In this document: one piece after another, positions 34,075 through 42,569 of the stretch
How the letters are laid out: each line of letters starts with the position of its first letter
How positions within the stretch are numbered: the stretch's first letter is position 1
Source of the DNA: CADCWK01 sp964244115
GTDB lineage: Bacteria; Chloroflexota; Chloroflexia; Thermomicrobiales; UBA6265
DNA length: 47,181 nt
Direction: 5' to 3'
Assembly: GCA_964244115.1 (NCBI GenBank)
Contig: CAXTHM010000025.1
Span: 1-47,181, forward strand
Notes under the pieces: generated by a model
Databases searched by the model: none
What the model was told of the DNA's origin: nothing
What the model saw: the letters and a program-made list of their open reading frames with translations, nothing else
Made by a program: the position numbers and the translations under genes

Positions 34075-35055
34075 CTAATCACCGACCCCGGCCGGGCGAA
34101 TGCCGGCCTCGGGGAACGGAACCGACTCATTCGAGACGGTGTCGTCATGGTCATCCTGATGGCCGCCACCCGCCAGGTTGATGTAGATCACGGTGAGAAG
34201 CGCGAACACCATCGCCTGGATGAAGCCGAACAGGAGTTCGAGCCCGATGAAGATCACCGGGAAGAGGAACGGGATGATGAACAGCTTCAGCCCGTTGGCG
34301 ATCGTGTACATCAGCGTCAGAACGACCTCACCGGCAAAGACGTTGCCGAAGAGACGGGCCGTCAGCGAGATCAGCCGGGAGAACTCGGTGATGAGTTCGA
34401 TCGGGAAGAGGAACTTCGGCTCCGCCATGTGCCTGAGCCGGTTGCCGACCCCACCACTGAGCCGGATGCCGAGCACCTGAACCGTCGTGAAGGAGATCAG
34501 CGCCAGCGCCAGGGTCATGTTCAGGTCCGCATTGGGAGCACGGACGAACGGGACCAGGATCTCCTCGCCGACTTCCTGCTCGTTGATCGGCGCCGCTTCC
34601 TCGTTCTGTCCGGACGTGATCGTCGGGTCCTCTTCGCCGTCCTGCGCGACCACGATCCCATCGAGCGACGCGACCTGGCCAGTGGCGACCGCCGCCTCGT
34701 CGGTGTCGTCGGCCTCCTCCGTGTGGTAGGTGCCGATCGTCCCGACTCCCGGCAGCAGACCGGTGTAGTTGGCGAAGATGATGAAGATGAACAGGCTCGC
34801 CATCAGTGGGAAGACCTGGCGACCGAGCTTCTTCCCGCCGGCGAGGACGGACAGGTTCAGCAGATACTCCACCAGGAGCTCGGCCGCGCCCTGTCGACGG
34901 CCAGGAATGTCTTCCATCCGCCGCGCGATGAGCGCCCCGCCGATGATCAGGACCGCCATGACCACCAGCATGGTGATCAGGGAGTTCGTGATGGGGAGTG
35001 GACCGATCTTGAACAGCTCTTCGGCTGCGATCGAGACGTGGAAATCGTCGAACAC
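34075..35055 (-). CDS. atpB: ATP synthase F0 subunit a, with an acidic insert
   Basis: The 326-residue membrane subunit supplies the half-channels for the c-ring. It has hydrophobic segments at about 24-44, 83-101, 178-200 and several after 215, the TGLLPGVG motif (98-105), PNADLNMTLALAL (174-186), and the helix with the essential Arg in SLTARLFGNVFAGEVVL. Residues about 109-168 (HTEEADDTDEAAVATG to NEQEVGEEILV) are an acidic, hydrophilic insert of about 60 residues where most a subunits have a short loop. The start is GTG at 35055, about ten bases after GGGAG. Confidence 0.96.
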   Translation of the reverse strand: MFDDFHVSIAAEELFKIGPLPITNSLITMLVVMAVLIIGGALIARRMEDIPGRRQGAAELLVEYLLNLSVLAGGKKLGRQVFPLMASLFIFIIFANYTGLLPGVGTIGTYHTEEADDTDEAAVATGQVASLDGIVVAQDGEEDPTITSGQNEEAAPINEQEVGEEILVPFVRAPNADLNMTLALALISFTTVQVLGIRLSGGVGNRLRHMAEPKFLFPIELITEFSRLISLTARLFGNVFAGEVVLTLMYTIANGLKLFIIPFLFPVIFIGLELLFGFIQAMVFALLTVIYINLAGGGHQDDHDDTVSNESVPFPEAGIRPAGVGD

Positions 35056-35173
35056 CCTCTGGCTGCTCCCTTCACCACTCGCCTCGGCGAACCAACGGCG
35101 GCGGATACGCGTCGTCGTGTCTGTCGTCGATCAGCGGTAGCGGGAAGCCACCATGATCGGGCCGTTCTGCCGA

Positions 35174-35455
35174 CTACTCGTCCTCTTCGGGGTCCGGTGG
35201 CCGCGACGACCGGGGCCAGGCCCCCGATGCGGACCGGCTCCTGGACATGCGGACGATCGCCGCCATCTCCATCACCACCGCGACCACCCCGGCTCCGACC
35301 CCGACCAGCGTCCAGACGGGCGATGAATCGAAACGCCCATCCAGGAAGATCCCGCCGCCGATGAAGGCAATCAGCACGACCGCCACCGAGCAGCCGAGAC
35401 CGCTGGTGAGCGAGAGGATCCGGAGTGTGCTGGTGTTCCCACCGAAACCGTTCAC
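35174..35455 (-). CDS. Small ATP synthase accessory protein (AtpZ/AtpI-like)
   Basis: The 93-residue protein has two membrane helices (GLGCSVAVVLIAFIGGGIFL, about 19-38, and PVWTLVGVGAGVVAVVMEMAAIV, about 46-68) and a polar, acidic-ended tail. Position at the head of the operon, size and the GGGIFLDGRF turn fit the AtpZ/AtpI small proteins that help c-ring assembly or metal uptake. GTG 35455 has no good SD; the predicted transcript start is only about 29 bases upstream. Confidence 0.8.
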   Translation of the reverse strand: MNGFGGNTSTLRILSLTSGLGCSVAVVLIAFIGGGIFLDGRFDSSPVWTLVGVGAGVVAVVMEMAAIVRMSRSRSASGAWPRSSRPPDPEEDE

Positions 35456-35490
35456 GGCCTGTGCTCTGACCCCACTCTTCGATTGAGAAA

Positions 35491-35529
35491 GTTATCACAA
35501 TCTCCCGAGGGGCGACAACGATCGTTGTC
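35491..35529 (-). promoter_or_regulatory. atp operon promoter with an overlapping perfect palindrome
   Basis: On the minus strand, TTGTCG (35513-35518) and extended GATAAC (35491-35496, preceded by TGT) are 16 bases apart, giving a start near 35484. The perfect 16-bp palindrome GACAACGATCGTTGTC (35514-35529) covers the -35. It is an operator-like arrangement in front of the whole ATP synthase operon. The remaining gap 35530-35700 holds no gene. Confidence 0.5.
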
Positions 35530-35700
35530 ACCGGTCAAGCATGCGACCCAAACCCTGCCCTCTCGTTCGCGGAGCCCGCTGCTCTTGATTTCCGGGCCCT
35601 TTCCGTCAGCCGCCACGACGGTCGCTCCGTCCATTCTTGCGCAGTCGGTCGTCTGTCGCAATGACCTGAGGGGTCAGATTTCGTCCGCATTGGCCAGACA

Positions 35701-36579
35701 TCACCACCAGCCGTAGGGGACATTCCGGCGGGGGCTGAGCCCGGGGTAGACCGGCTCCTCGACGAAGGATCGAACTCGACGGAATAGCGCATCGAGTTCG
35801 ACACCCGAGAGCCACTCGCCCAATTCCACCCGAAGCTCCCCCTCGTCGTCGAGCAGGCACTGGAGATCGCCGGCGAGACCGGCGTCGACGGGCTGACCGA
35901 TGAACTGCCAGAGCACCGTCCGCAGCTTGGGGACGTGGTTGAACGTCAGGCCGTGGTCGATGCCCCAGACCTTGCCGGTCTGATCCAGCAGGCAGTGGCC
36001 GATCTTGCGGTCGGCGTTATTGGCGATATGGTCGAAGAGGACGAGCCGCTCGATCTCGGGGATGGGCTGCATCCAGTAGTCGGTCGTGTCGTCCATCCCG
36101 GTGTCGGGTTCGATGTAGAGCTGGACCGAGCCGACGCCGTGGGGGCCGTCCCGGACGACGGTCGGCGGAACGATGTCCCAACCCAGGCGCTGGCTGAGCA
36201 GGAACGACGCCTGCTCGCGGCGATAGAGGGTGCCGCCCGGGAAGTCGTGCAGCGGGGCCTCGCCGGCCTTCGGCTTGTAGATCCCGAGGTGCTCGCGGCC
36301 ACTCGCGGTGGTCAGCGCGACGCCGAAGGTGTAGTTCGACCCCCACGGCACGAGCTCGGCCGCGGTGATCTCGCTCTCCCGCAGGAGCTTCAGGGCGGCG
36401 TCGCGGTCCATGACCGGCTGGGCGACGGCGGCGGTCTCGCCGTCGTCGCTCTCGTTGAGCCGCAGGACGAGGTTGGGCACGGGCGCGTCCTTCGCTGGCG
36501 CCGGAACGGCGGGTCGGTCAGCAGGGCGCCGGTTCGCCACGGCGGCGTCCCGGGACATGGCGACCTCGTCGTCTCCCAT
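35701..36579 (-). CDS. SCO1664-like protein with PI3/4-kinase fold
   Basis: The up to 292-residue protein matches the SCO1664 family found in actinobacteria and some Chloroflexota. Features are ESEITAAELVPWGSNYTFGVAL near 70-91, HLGIYKPKAGEAPLHDFPGGTLYRREQASFLLS near 100-132 with the ATP-lysine KPK, FDHIANNADRKIGHCLL near 185-201, the catalytic-loop equivalent with NNADRK, and WGIDHGLTFN near 209-218, the metal-binding D-loop. The family's substrate is not established. ATG 36579 lacks an SD; an in-frame ATG at 36558 has GAGG six bases upstream and may be the true start. The preceding about 40 residues are polar and disordered. Confidence 0.8.
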   Translation of the reverse strand: MGDDEVAMSRDAAVANRRPADRPAVPAPAKDAPVPNLVLRLNESDDGETAAVAQPVMDRDAALKLLRESEITAAELVPWGSNYTFGVALTTASGREHLGIYKPKAGEAPLHDFPGGTLYRREQASFLLSQRLGWDIVPPTVVRDGPHGVGSVQLYIEPDTGMDDTTDYWMQPIPEIERLVLFDHIANNADRKIGHCLLDQTGKVWGIDHGLTFNHVPKLRTVLWQFIGQPVDAGLAGDLQCLLDDEGELRVELGEWLSGVELDALFRRVRSFVEEPVYPGLSPRRNVPYGWW

Positions 36580-36761
36580 CCGAGGAAGTCTACCCGTTCG
36601 ATCGGGCCGGGTCAGGGCCGCGCGTACCGATCGACCGTCGATCTGGGTAGAATGCCGGTCGGGGTCCCGGCTGGTCCCACTGGACCAGATCGGCGTACCG
36701 GCGTGGGACGCCCGCCGGGAGGCAAGCTGGCACCGTTGGCCAGCCGACTGAGGAGGACACG

Positions 36762-37535
36762 ATGAAGATCGGACGCTATCGGGACGGCAGCGGCAGCGTG
36801 GCCTGGGGCATCGTCGAGGGCGACACCCTGTTCGCGGCGAGTGGCGACCCGTTCGCCGGGGGGCTCGAGCGCGGGGCCGAAGTCGGCCCCGCCGGCGACG
36901 CGCATTTCGTCACGCCGGTCGATCCCGGCAAGATCGTCTGCATCGGGCTGAACTACGCGGCCCACGTCACCGAGACCGACCCCACCCGGACCGTGCCGGA
37001 CGAGCCGGTCATCTTCATGAAGCCGCAGTCCGCCCTGATCGCGGATGGGGACGCGATCACGATCGCCAACCCCGGCAACCAGACGGACTACGAGGCCGAG
37101 CTGGTCATCGTCATCGGCAAGGTGACGACGAAGGTCTCCGTGGCCGACGCCCGCGGGGCGATCTTCGGCTACACGGTCGGCAACGACGTCTCCGACCGCA
37201 TCCTGCAGAAGAAGGACGGCCAGTGGGTCCGGGCCAAGGGCTACGACACCTACTGTCCGCTCGGCCCGGTGATCGAGACCGAGCTCGACCCGACCGCCGG
37301 TGAGGGGCTGCGGGTGCAGTCCCGGCTCAACGGCCAGGTGCGGCAGTCCAGCACGACCACCGACATGATCTTCGATGTCTACGAGCTGGTCAGCCGGATC
37401 AGCCACGTCATGACCCTCAACCCCGGCGACGTCATCCTGACTGGGACGCCGGAGGGCGTCGGCGCCCTGTCGTCGGGCGATGTGATCGAGTGCGAGGTCA
37501 GCGGCATCGGCACCCTGCGGAACACCGTCGCCTGA
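36762..37535 (+). CDS. Fumarylacetoacetate hydrolase family protein
   Basis: The 257-residue protein has the FAH beta-roll fold: KIVCIGLNYAAHVTE near 57-71, VIFMKPQSALI near 83, the metal ligands in TDYEAELVIVIGK near 110-122 and GYTVGNDVSDRILQKKDGQWVRAKGYDTYCPLGPVI near 134-169, and GDVILTGTPEGVGAL near 222-236. Members are hydrolases, decarboxylases or tautomerases in aromatic and keto-acid degradation. ATG follows GAGGAGGACACG. A TAGAAT at 36648-36653 may be the -10. Substrate not known. Confidence 0.92.
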   Translation: MKIGRYRDGSGSVAWGIVEGDTLFAASGDPFAGGLERGAEVGPAGDAHFVTPVDPGKIVCIGLNYAAHVTETDPTRTVPDEPVIFMKPQSALIADGDAITIANPGNQTDYEAELVIVIGKVTTKVSVADARGAIFGYTVGNDVSDRILQKKDGQWVRAKGYDTYCPLGPVIETELDPTAGEGLRVQSRLNGQVRQSSTTTDMIFDVYELVSRISHVMTLNPGDVILTGTPEGVGALSSGDVIECEVSGIGTLRNTVA

Positions 37536-37575
37536 ACGAACCATCGCCCCGGTCCTGACGGAGAACGAGCGGCGG

Positions 37576-37595
37576 CCGGCACGATGATGTGCCGG
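37576..37595 (+). terminator. Terminator-like hairpin after the FAH-family gene
   Basis: CCGGCAC (37576-37582) pairs with GTGCCGG (37589-37595) around GATGAT, followed by TCGTTTCCGTCTGT. It begins 41 bases beyond the stop codon. The T content is moderate, so termination may be partial. Confidence 0.6.
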
Positions 37596-37773
37596 TCGTT
37601 TCCGTCTGTGGTTCACGTCGGAGATCGGTGGTCATCCGTGGGTCGCGATCGTTTGAAGTACGTATTTGCCGAGGTCGGGTGAAACGACTCCGCCGGTCAA
37701 CCGTCAGGATGAGCAGGTGACCCGGTTGGCATGGGCACGAGGCAGGACGACCGATGAATCAGGAGTACGACAG

Positions 37774-38737
37774 ATGACCGACCGAACGCTCACTCGACGC
37801 GAATTGACGGCCGCGGGGCTGATCGCCGTGGGGTTGACCCTGACCGGTCCCGCGCTCTCTTCGGCGGCGCAGGCGACGGGCGACGGCGACGCCGCGATCG
37901 AGGCCGCCACGACCTACTCGGACTACGAGATCAGCGGCAACATCTGGCCGCTCTACCAGCGGATGCACAGCGACGCGCGCGACGTCGTCCCGTTCTACGC
38001 GGTCGAGTACTGGTACGCCAATGACTTCACGCCGCGTGGACCGGAGCTGATCGAGGCGACCGGCGTCGAATTCGTCGACTGGACCTGGGAGGTCACCGGG
38101 ACGACGTACCCCAACACCGCCGAGGTCGCCTATACCCAGGCGTTCGCCGACGGCTCGACCGTCGAGGACGTCGTCCGGCTGGTTCTGGAGGACGACGAGT
38201 GGCGCTGGTTCTTCGGGCGGGACCGGGCCTTCGTCGACGAGCAGATCCGGCTCTCGGGCGAGGAGGTCTACCCGGCCGAGCCGAGCGACGCTCCAGAATG
38301 GGTACGAACGCTGGCTGGGGTCGGAGCCGACGCCTTGAACCGCCTCCGGGACGAGTATCCGGGAGCGGAGGACGCGACGATCGACCGTGGTCCGGCCGGG
38401 GGTGAGGAGTTCGAGCGACGGTACGCGCTGAGAGAGGGATTCACAGTGGCCCGTGTCGAGTACCGACCAGTGCCCGCGGGTGAGGCCGCGTCCGATGTCG
38501 TCCTCGATGAACTCGACCGGGCCGCCCGCGTACCAGCCTTCGCGGTCATCGCCTGGGATGCGCGTCCCGATTCCGACCTGGCGTTCGCCATCTTCGAGCA
38601 GTCGGCCGGCGAGGTGAACAGCGACGTCGTTCACCTGGTGGTGGCCGACGCGGAGTCCCGGAACGCGTGGCTGATCNNNNNNNNNNGCGCCTGACGAGGC
38701 TGCGATCGAGGCGCTTGCCGACGTGCTCGCCGGCTGA
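37774..38737 (+). CDS. Secreted protein with Tat-like signal, interrupted by the assembly gap
   Basis: The product, over 315 residues, starts MTDRTLTRRELTAAGLIAVGLTLTGPALSSAAQA. Twin arginines at 8-9 in front of a hydrophobic stretch and an AQA cleavage site point to Tat or Sec export. The mature part is acidic (TTYSDYEISGNIWPLYQRMH, WRWFFGRDRAFVDEQI) and is not recognised; two halves look like separate small domains. AGGAG lies eight bases before ATG 37774. Ten N at 38677-38686 fall inside the gene. After them, APDEAAIEALADVLAG and TGA at 38735-38737 form a natural C-terminal helix that is in frame only if the real gap length is a multiple of three. Confidence 0.7.
38677..38686. other. Assembly gap, ten N
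   Basis: Ten unknown bases, a usual scaffold placeholder, lie inside the secreted-protein gene. Taken literally, it puts the two sides out of frame and creates a false stop at 38692-38694. Confidence 0.95.
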
Positions 38738-38746
38738 CGACAGACC

Positions 38747-38778
38747 CCGACCCGGCTCGATCCATCGAGCCGGGTCGG
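38747..38778. terminator. Bidirectional terminator between convergent genes
   Basis: CCGACCCGGCTCGAT (38747-38761) and ATCGAGCCGGGTCGG (38764-38778) are a perfect 15-bp inverted repeat with almost no spacer. It starts nine bases beyond the likely stop of the secreted-protein gene and ends 24 bases from the stop of the YyaL-like gene. No long T tract on either side. Confidence 0.65.
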
Positions 38779-38802
38779 CGGCTCACATCCTCACCCCGAC
38801 GC

Positions 38803-40851
38803 TCAGGACGAGAGGAGGGTGGCGAGCGCCGCCGCATCCATGACCGGCAGCGAGCAGGTTTGGTCGTGACAGACGTAGGCCGTCGGCTGGCCGTCGGTCG
38901 CCGTCCGGTCCGCCGTCAGTGGCAGCAGCGCCGTGAGGGCGTCGTCGGACGGGTCAGCCCAGGCGCGGACGGCGAGCGGCTCGTAGCGCGAGGTCATCTC
39001 GTCGAACAGGGCGCTGAACGCCGGGTCGGACCGGTCGCCAGCGAGGACGATCTCGCGTGGTGGGGCGAGGTAGCGGTTGGCGGCGCCGAGCATCCGGCCG
39101 AAGCCGAGTGGCGCCTCACGGAGCGGGGCGGACATCGACCGGAGGATGCCGACGGCGTGGCGGCGGTAGTCGTCTCGGTCGGCGAGATGAGCCAGGCGGA
39201 GCAGGGCGTCGGCCAGGAGGGCGTTGCCGGATGGTGTCGCGCCATCCTGGAGCTCGCGGGGCCGGACGAGCAGCCGCTCGTGGTCGGTAGCGGTGTCGTA
39301 GAAGAGGCCGCTGTCCGGGTCGGCGAACCGGGCCAGCGCCGCGTCGGTCAGGCCGATGGCCTCGCGGAGCCAGCGGGTCTCGAAGGTCGCCTCGTAGAGC
39401 GAGACCAGCCCGTTCGCGACGGCGGCGTAGTCCTCCAGGAAGCCATTGCCTCGTGCCGTGCCGCTCTTCCAGGAACGCCGCAAGTGACCGTCGATCAGCA
39501 TCTCTCCGGTCAGGAAGGCGCCGCATCTCTGGGCCGCGGACAGGAGTTCCGGGCGACGGAGCACGCCGGCCGCCCGGGCGAGTGCATGGAGCATCAGCCC
39601 GTTCCAGGAGGCGATCACCTTCTCGTCCCGGAACGGCGGGTTGCGTCGCTGACGAGCGGCGAGCAGGAGGGGGTTCGACCGACCGATGGTCTCCTGGAGG
39701 TCGTCTGAGGAGATCCCGAGTTCGGCCGCGACGGTCGTGAGGGACCGCGGCCGGTTGAGGATCGACTTGCCCTCGAAGTTCCCGTCCGAAGTGACACCGT
39801 AGAGCGCGATGATCCGCTCCGCGTCTTCCGAGCCGAGTACCGACCGGATCTCGTCCGGACTCCAGACGAAGAACGTGCCCTCCTCGCCGTCGCTGTCAGC
39901 GTCCGTCGCGGAGTAGAAGCCGCCGGCCGGGTCGGTCATCTCGCGGAGGATGTACGTCGCGGTCTGGTCGGCGATCTCCCGGTAGCGTGGGTCACCGAAG
40001 AGCAGCCAGGCGTCGAGATAGGTCGAAAGCAGTTGGGCGTTGTCGTAGAGCATCTTCTCGAAGTGGGGGATGAGCCAGTCGGCGTCGACGCTGTAGCGAT
40101 GGAAGCCGCCGCCGATCTGGTCGTACATCCCGCCGTCGGCCATCCGCGTCAGCGTCGTCGTCAGCGCCGCCCGGAGCGCCGGGTCGGGGTGCTGCTTGTG
40201 CCGGGCCATCGCGACGTCGAGGATCATCGGCTGCGGAAACTTCGGCGCCGGTCCCCAGCCGCCGCGCTCGAGGTCCGCCCGCCGGGTGAGCTGGTCGATC
40301 GCGCGGACGAGGACGTCATCGTCGATCTCGGCCGGGTCCGGCGTCGCCCGGCTGGCCTGGGTCAGGTAGTCACGGAGCTGGGCGGCGTTTGCGACGACGT
40401 CCTCGCGGCGGTTCCGGTAGGTGTCGGAGATCGCCGTGAGGACGCGGCGGAAGCCGGGCATCCCCTGCCGGTCCAGCGGCGGCCAATAGGTCCCGCCGAA
40501 GAAGGGCGTCATGTCGGGCAGCAGGAACATGTTCAGCGGCCAGCCGCCGCGCTGCCCCATGACCTGGACGGCGGTCATGTAGATCGCGTCGATGTCCGGC
40601 CGCTCCTCGCGGTCGACCTTGATGCAGACGAACCGGTCGTTCATCAGGTCGGCGGTGACCCGATCCGAGAACGACTCATACTCCATGACGTGGCACCAGT
40701 GGCAGGACGAGTAGCCGATGCTGACGAGGATGGGCCGGTCCTCGTCCCGGGCCCGGCGCAGCGCCTCCTCGCCCCACGGGTACCAGTCGACCGGGTTGTC
40801 CTTGTGCTGGAGCAGATAGGGGCTGGTCTCGTCGGCGAGTCGGTTGGTCAC
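38803..40851 (-). CDS. Thioredoxin-domain protein of the YyaL/DUF255 (SSP411) family
   Basis: The 682-residue protein is a full-length YyaL/spermatogenesis-associated-protein-20 homologue. Its first about 170 residues are a thioredoxin-like domain opening NRLADETSPYLLQHKDNPVDWYPWGEEAL, with the motif SSCHWCHVM (48-56) and RPDIDAIYM near 83. The remainder is an (alpha/alpha)6 glycoside-hydrolase-like toroid: GGWGPAPKFPQP near 196, GGFHRYSVDADWLIPHFEKMLYDNAQL near 245-271, VIASWNGLMLHALARAA near 397. The cellular role of this widespread family is not established. The start is GTG at 40851 with AGAGGG upstream. It is convergent with the secreted-protein gene. Confidence 0.92.
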   Translation of the reverse strand: MTNRLADETSPYLLQHKDNPVDWYPWGEEALRRARDEDRPILVSIGYSSCHWCHVMEYESFSDRVTADLMNDRFVCIKVDREERPDIDAIYMTAVQVMGQRGGWPLNMFLLPDMTPFFGGTYWPPLDRQGMPGFRRVLTAISDTYRNRREDVVANAAQLRDYLTQASRATPDPAEIDDDVLVRAIDQLTRRADLERGGWGPAPKFPQPMILDVAMARHKQHPDPALRAALTTTLTRMADGGMYDQIGGGFHRYSVDADWLIPHFEKMLYDNAQLLSTYLDAWLLFGDPRYREIADQTATYILREMTDPAGGFYSATDADSDGEEGTFFVWSPDEIRSVLGSEDAERIIALYGVTSDGNFEGKSILNRPRSLTTVAAELGISSDDLQETIGRSNPLLLAARQRRNPPFRDEKVIASWNGLMLHALARAAGVLRRPELLSAAQRCGAFLTGEMLIDGHLRRSWKSGTARGNGFLEDYAAVANGLVSLYEATFETRWLREAIGLTDAALARFADPDSGLFYDTATDHERLLVRPRELQDGATPSGNALLADALLRLAHLADRDDYRRHAVGILRSMSAPLREAPLGFGRMLGAANRYLAPPREIVLAGDRSDPAFSALFDEMTSRYEPLAVRAWADPSDDALTALLPLTADRTATDGQPTAYVCHDQTCSLPVMDAAALATLLSS

Positions 40852-41004
40852 GCGGTCCCTCTTTCCGCCGGAGCCGACCTGATCGATCGCTTCGGCTGAT
40901 CCGTCGGTGTGGCCCGTACGGGGCCGTCGTCATGACCCTGGCGTCGCACGGTCGCTGCCCCGGCCGGGAGACGTGCAGCGGGACAGGAGATGACGGGTCT
41001 GGAC

Positions 41005-41010
41005 TATCCT
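41005..41010 (+). promoter_or_regulatory. -10 element suggesting a leaderless transcript
   Basis: TATCCT ends six bases before the ATG of the methyltransferase gene, so transcription would start at or next to the A of the start codon. No SD is visible upstream. The same CTA-CCTTGACGCAT context occurs at the nadA promoter (8829-8844), where TACCCT is the -10. Confidence 0.45.
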
Positions 41011-41016
41011 TGACGC

Positions 41017-41991
41017 ATGAGCAACACGAGAGGGGGCCGCGGTCCCCGCGACAACGAGCGCGGCCGGGGGCGGCGACCGGATGCCGGCCCCGAGACCCCG
41101 AAGACCACGCCCGAAACCGAGGAGCGCCCGAAGCGGTCGCCCGGCGACCGCCAGCGGATGGGTGCGCCGCGTCGAGGTCCCGCCCGACCCGGCCGCGGAC
41201 CGTTCAACGACGCCGGCCCGGGCCGGCGTCCGGCGGCTTCGACCTCGTGGGACCCGCTGGCGGAGTGGTACATCGGCTGGGTCGGCGAGGACGGCAGTAA
41301 GCACCACCGCCTGCTGGCGATCCCGGCGGTGATGGAGGCACTCGACCTCCAGCCCGGCGAATCCGTCATCGACATTGGCTGCGGCCATGGCGTCCTGTCC
41401 GGCTACGTCGCGAAGGCCGGCGGGACGTACACCGGCGTCGATGCCAGCCCCCGGTTGATCGACTACGCTCGCAACCATCACAACCGAGAGGGGCGCTTCT
41501 TCGTCGGGGACGCCGGCGACCTCGGCGCGCAGAAGGAGCTCAGGCCCGGCAGCTTCGACGGTGGCGTGTTCCTGCTCAGCATCCAGGACATGGAGCCGGT
41601 TGGGCCGGTGCTGGCGAGCGCCGCCCGGATGCTCAAGCCCGGTGGCCGGCTGGTCCTTCTGATGACCCACCCGGCCTTCCGGGTCCCGCGCCAGAGCGGC
41701 TGGGGCTGGGACGAGGGCCGCAAGCTCCAGTTCCGCCGGATCGACCGCTACCTGACCCCGCTGCCCGTGCCGCTGAAATCGTACGGTGACGGTGGCGGCG
41801 TCTCGCGCAGCTATCATCGTCCGCTACAGGACTACGTCAACGGCCTCGGCGCGGTCGGCTTCGCCATCGACTACATGAACGAGATCCCGACCTGGAAGGT
41901 GGCGGACGCCGGCCCGAAGGCCAGCGCCGTCAACACCGCCAACAAGGAGATTCCCCTCTTCGTTGCGCTCCGGGCGATCAAGATCCGGTAA
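41017..41991 (+). CDS. Class I SAM-dependent methyltransferase with a basic disordered N-terminus
   Basis: The 324-residue protein starts with about 75 residues rich in Arg, Gly and Pro (MSNTRGGRGPRDNERGRGRR to RRPAAS), probably disordered and possibly nucleic-acid binding. A methyltransferase domain follows: SVIDIGCGHGVLSGYVA (about 115-131, motif I), YTGVDASPRLIDYA near 137-150, FFVGDAGDL near 160-168, and MLKPGGRLVLLMTHPAF near 206-222. The substrate is unknown; small-molecule or ubiquinone-type methylation is typical for this subfamily. The gene lacks an SD and may be translated from a leaderless message. Confidence 0.88.
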   Translation: MSNTRGGRGPRDNERGRGRRPDAGPETPKTTPETEERPKRSPGDRQRMGAPRRGPARPGRGPFNDAGPGRRPAASTSWDPLAEWYIGWVGEDGSKHHRLLAIPAVMEALDLQPGESVIDIGCGHGVLSGYVAKAGGTYTGVDASPRLIDYARNHHNREGRFFVGDAGDLGAQKELRPGSFDGGVFLLSIQDMEPVGPVLASAARMLKPGGRLVLLMTHPAFRVPRQSGWGWDEGRKLQFRRIDRYLTPLPVPLKSYGDGGGVSRSYHRPLQDYVNGLGAVGFAIDYMNEIPTWKVADAGPKASAVNTANKEIPLFVALRAIKIR

Positions 41992-42056
41992 GCGGAACGT
42001 CAGGCCGACCGACGCGAGCGGCGGGGACTCGAACGGCGTGGGGAGAGTGGAAGATC

Positions 42057-42422
42057 ATGGTCGAACCGGACGGCAACGCGAATGACCAGTTGATGTTCGA
42101 CGTGGTCAGCACGCTGGTAACGAACGCCCGGCGCGTCGGCCGCGCGGCGCTGGAAGACGCGGCGGTGGCGGGCGATGCGGATCTCGTCCGGGCTGTCGTC
42201 GCGGCGCTGACGATGGAGACGGAGGCGATCGTCGCGGGCTGCGACCCGTCCAACATCCCGCTGATCCGGGCGGTTGAGGGGGCGGGGCGGGCGATCAACG
42301 CCGTCGCGGTCCAGGCGCTCCGGACCGGGGTCCACCCACCGGCCGAGTCGCTCTCCCGGGCGTTCGATCTCTTCGCGTCCTACATCTCCGGGCCGGGCCG
42401 ATCGCAGATCCTCACGCCGTAG
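42057..42422 (+). CDS. Hypothetical helical protein
   Basis: The 121-residue product is not recognised. It is almost wholly helical and Ala/Val/Leu-rich (DVVSTLVTNARRVGRAALEDAAVAG, VRAVVAALTMETEAIVAG, AGRAINAVAVQALRTG), with no signal peptide or clear membrane span. Good codon use and GGGGAGAG ahead of ATG 42057 support a real gene. It lies 65 bases behind the methyltransferase gene and ahead of the his cluster. Confidence 0.6.
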   Translation: MVEPDGNANDQLMFDVVSTLVTNARRVGRAALEDAAVAGDADLVRAVVAALTMETEAIVAGCDPSNIPLIRAVEGAGRAINAVAVQALRTGVHPPAESLSRAFDLFASYISGPGRSQILTP

Positions 42423-42503
42423 CGCGTCGATCCCGAAAACTTAACGCTCGACGTCCCGTCACTGCCGCCCGAGCACGTCCTGTCGGGTGGCGGCGTGGTA
42501 CAT

Positions 42504-42557
42504 ATGAAGAGACGGTGCTGGCGGGTGCCCACCGACAAGGCCACGCGTCCCGAGTGA
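42504..42557 (+). CDS. Possible leader peptide ahead of hisG
   Basis: A 17-codon ATG frame encodes MKRRCWRVPTDKATRPE. Its stop TGA (42555-42557) runs into the hisG ribosome site (TGAGGAAG), 13 bases before the hisG ATG, so ribosomes ending here could feed hisG translation. It contains no histidine codons, so it is not a classical his attenuator. No SD is visible for the leader itself. The remaining spacer 42423-42503 shows no T-box consensus that I can recognise. Confidence 0.3.
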   Translation: MKRRCWRVPTDKATRPE

Positions 42558-42569
42558 GGAAGTTCCGGA

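Noticed and set aside
42423..42569. T-box or histidine attenuator before hisG
   Set aside because: GGGTGCCCACC near 42529 only loosely recalls a T-box, the antiterminator consensus and a terminator are missing, and the leader frame has no His codons.
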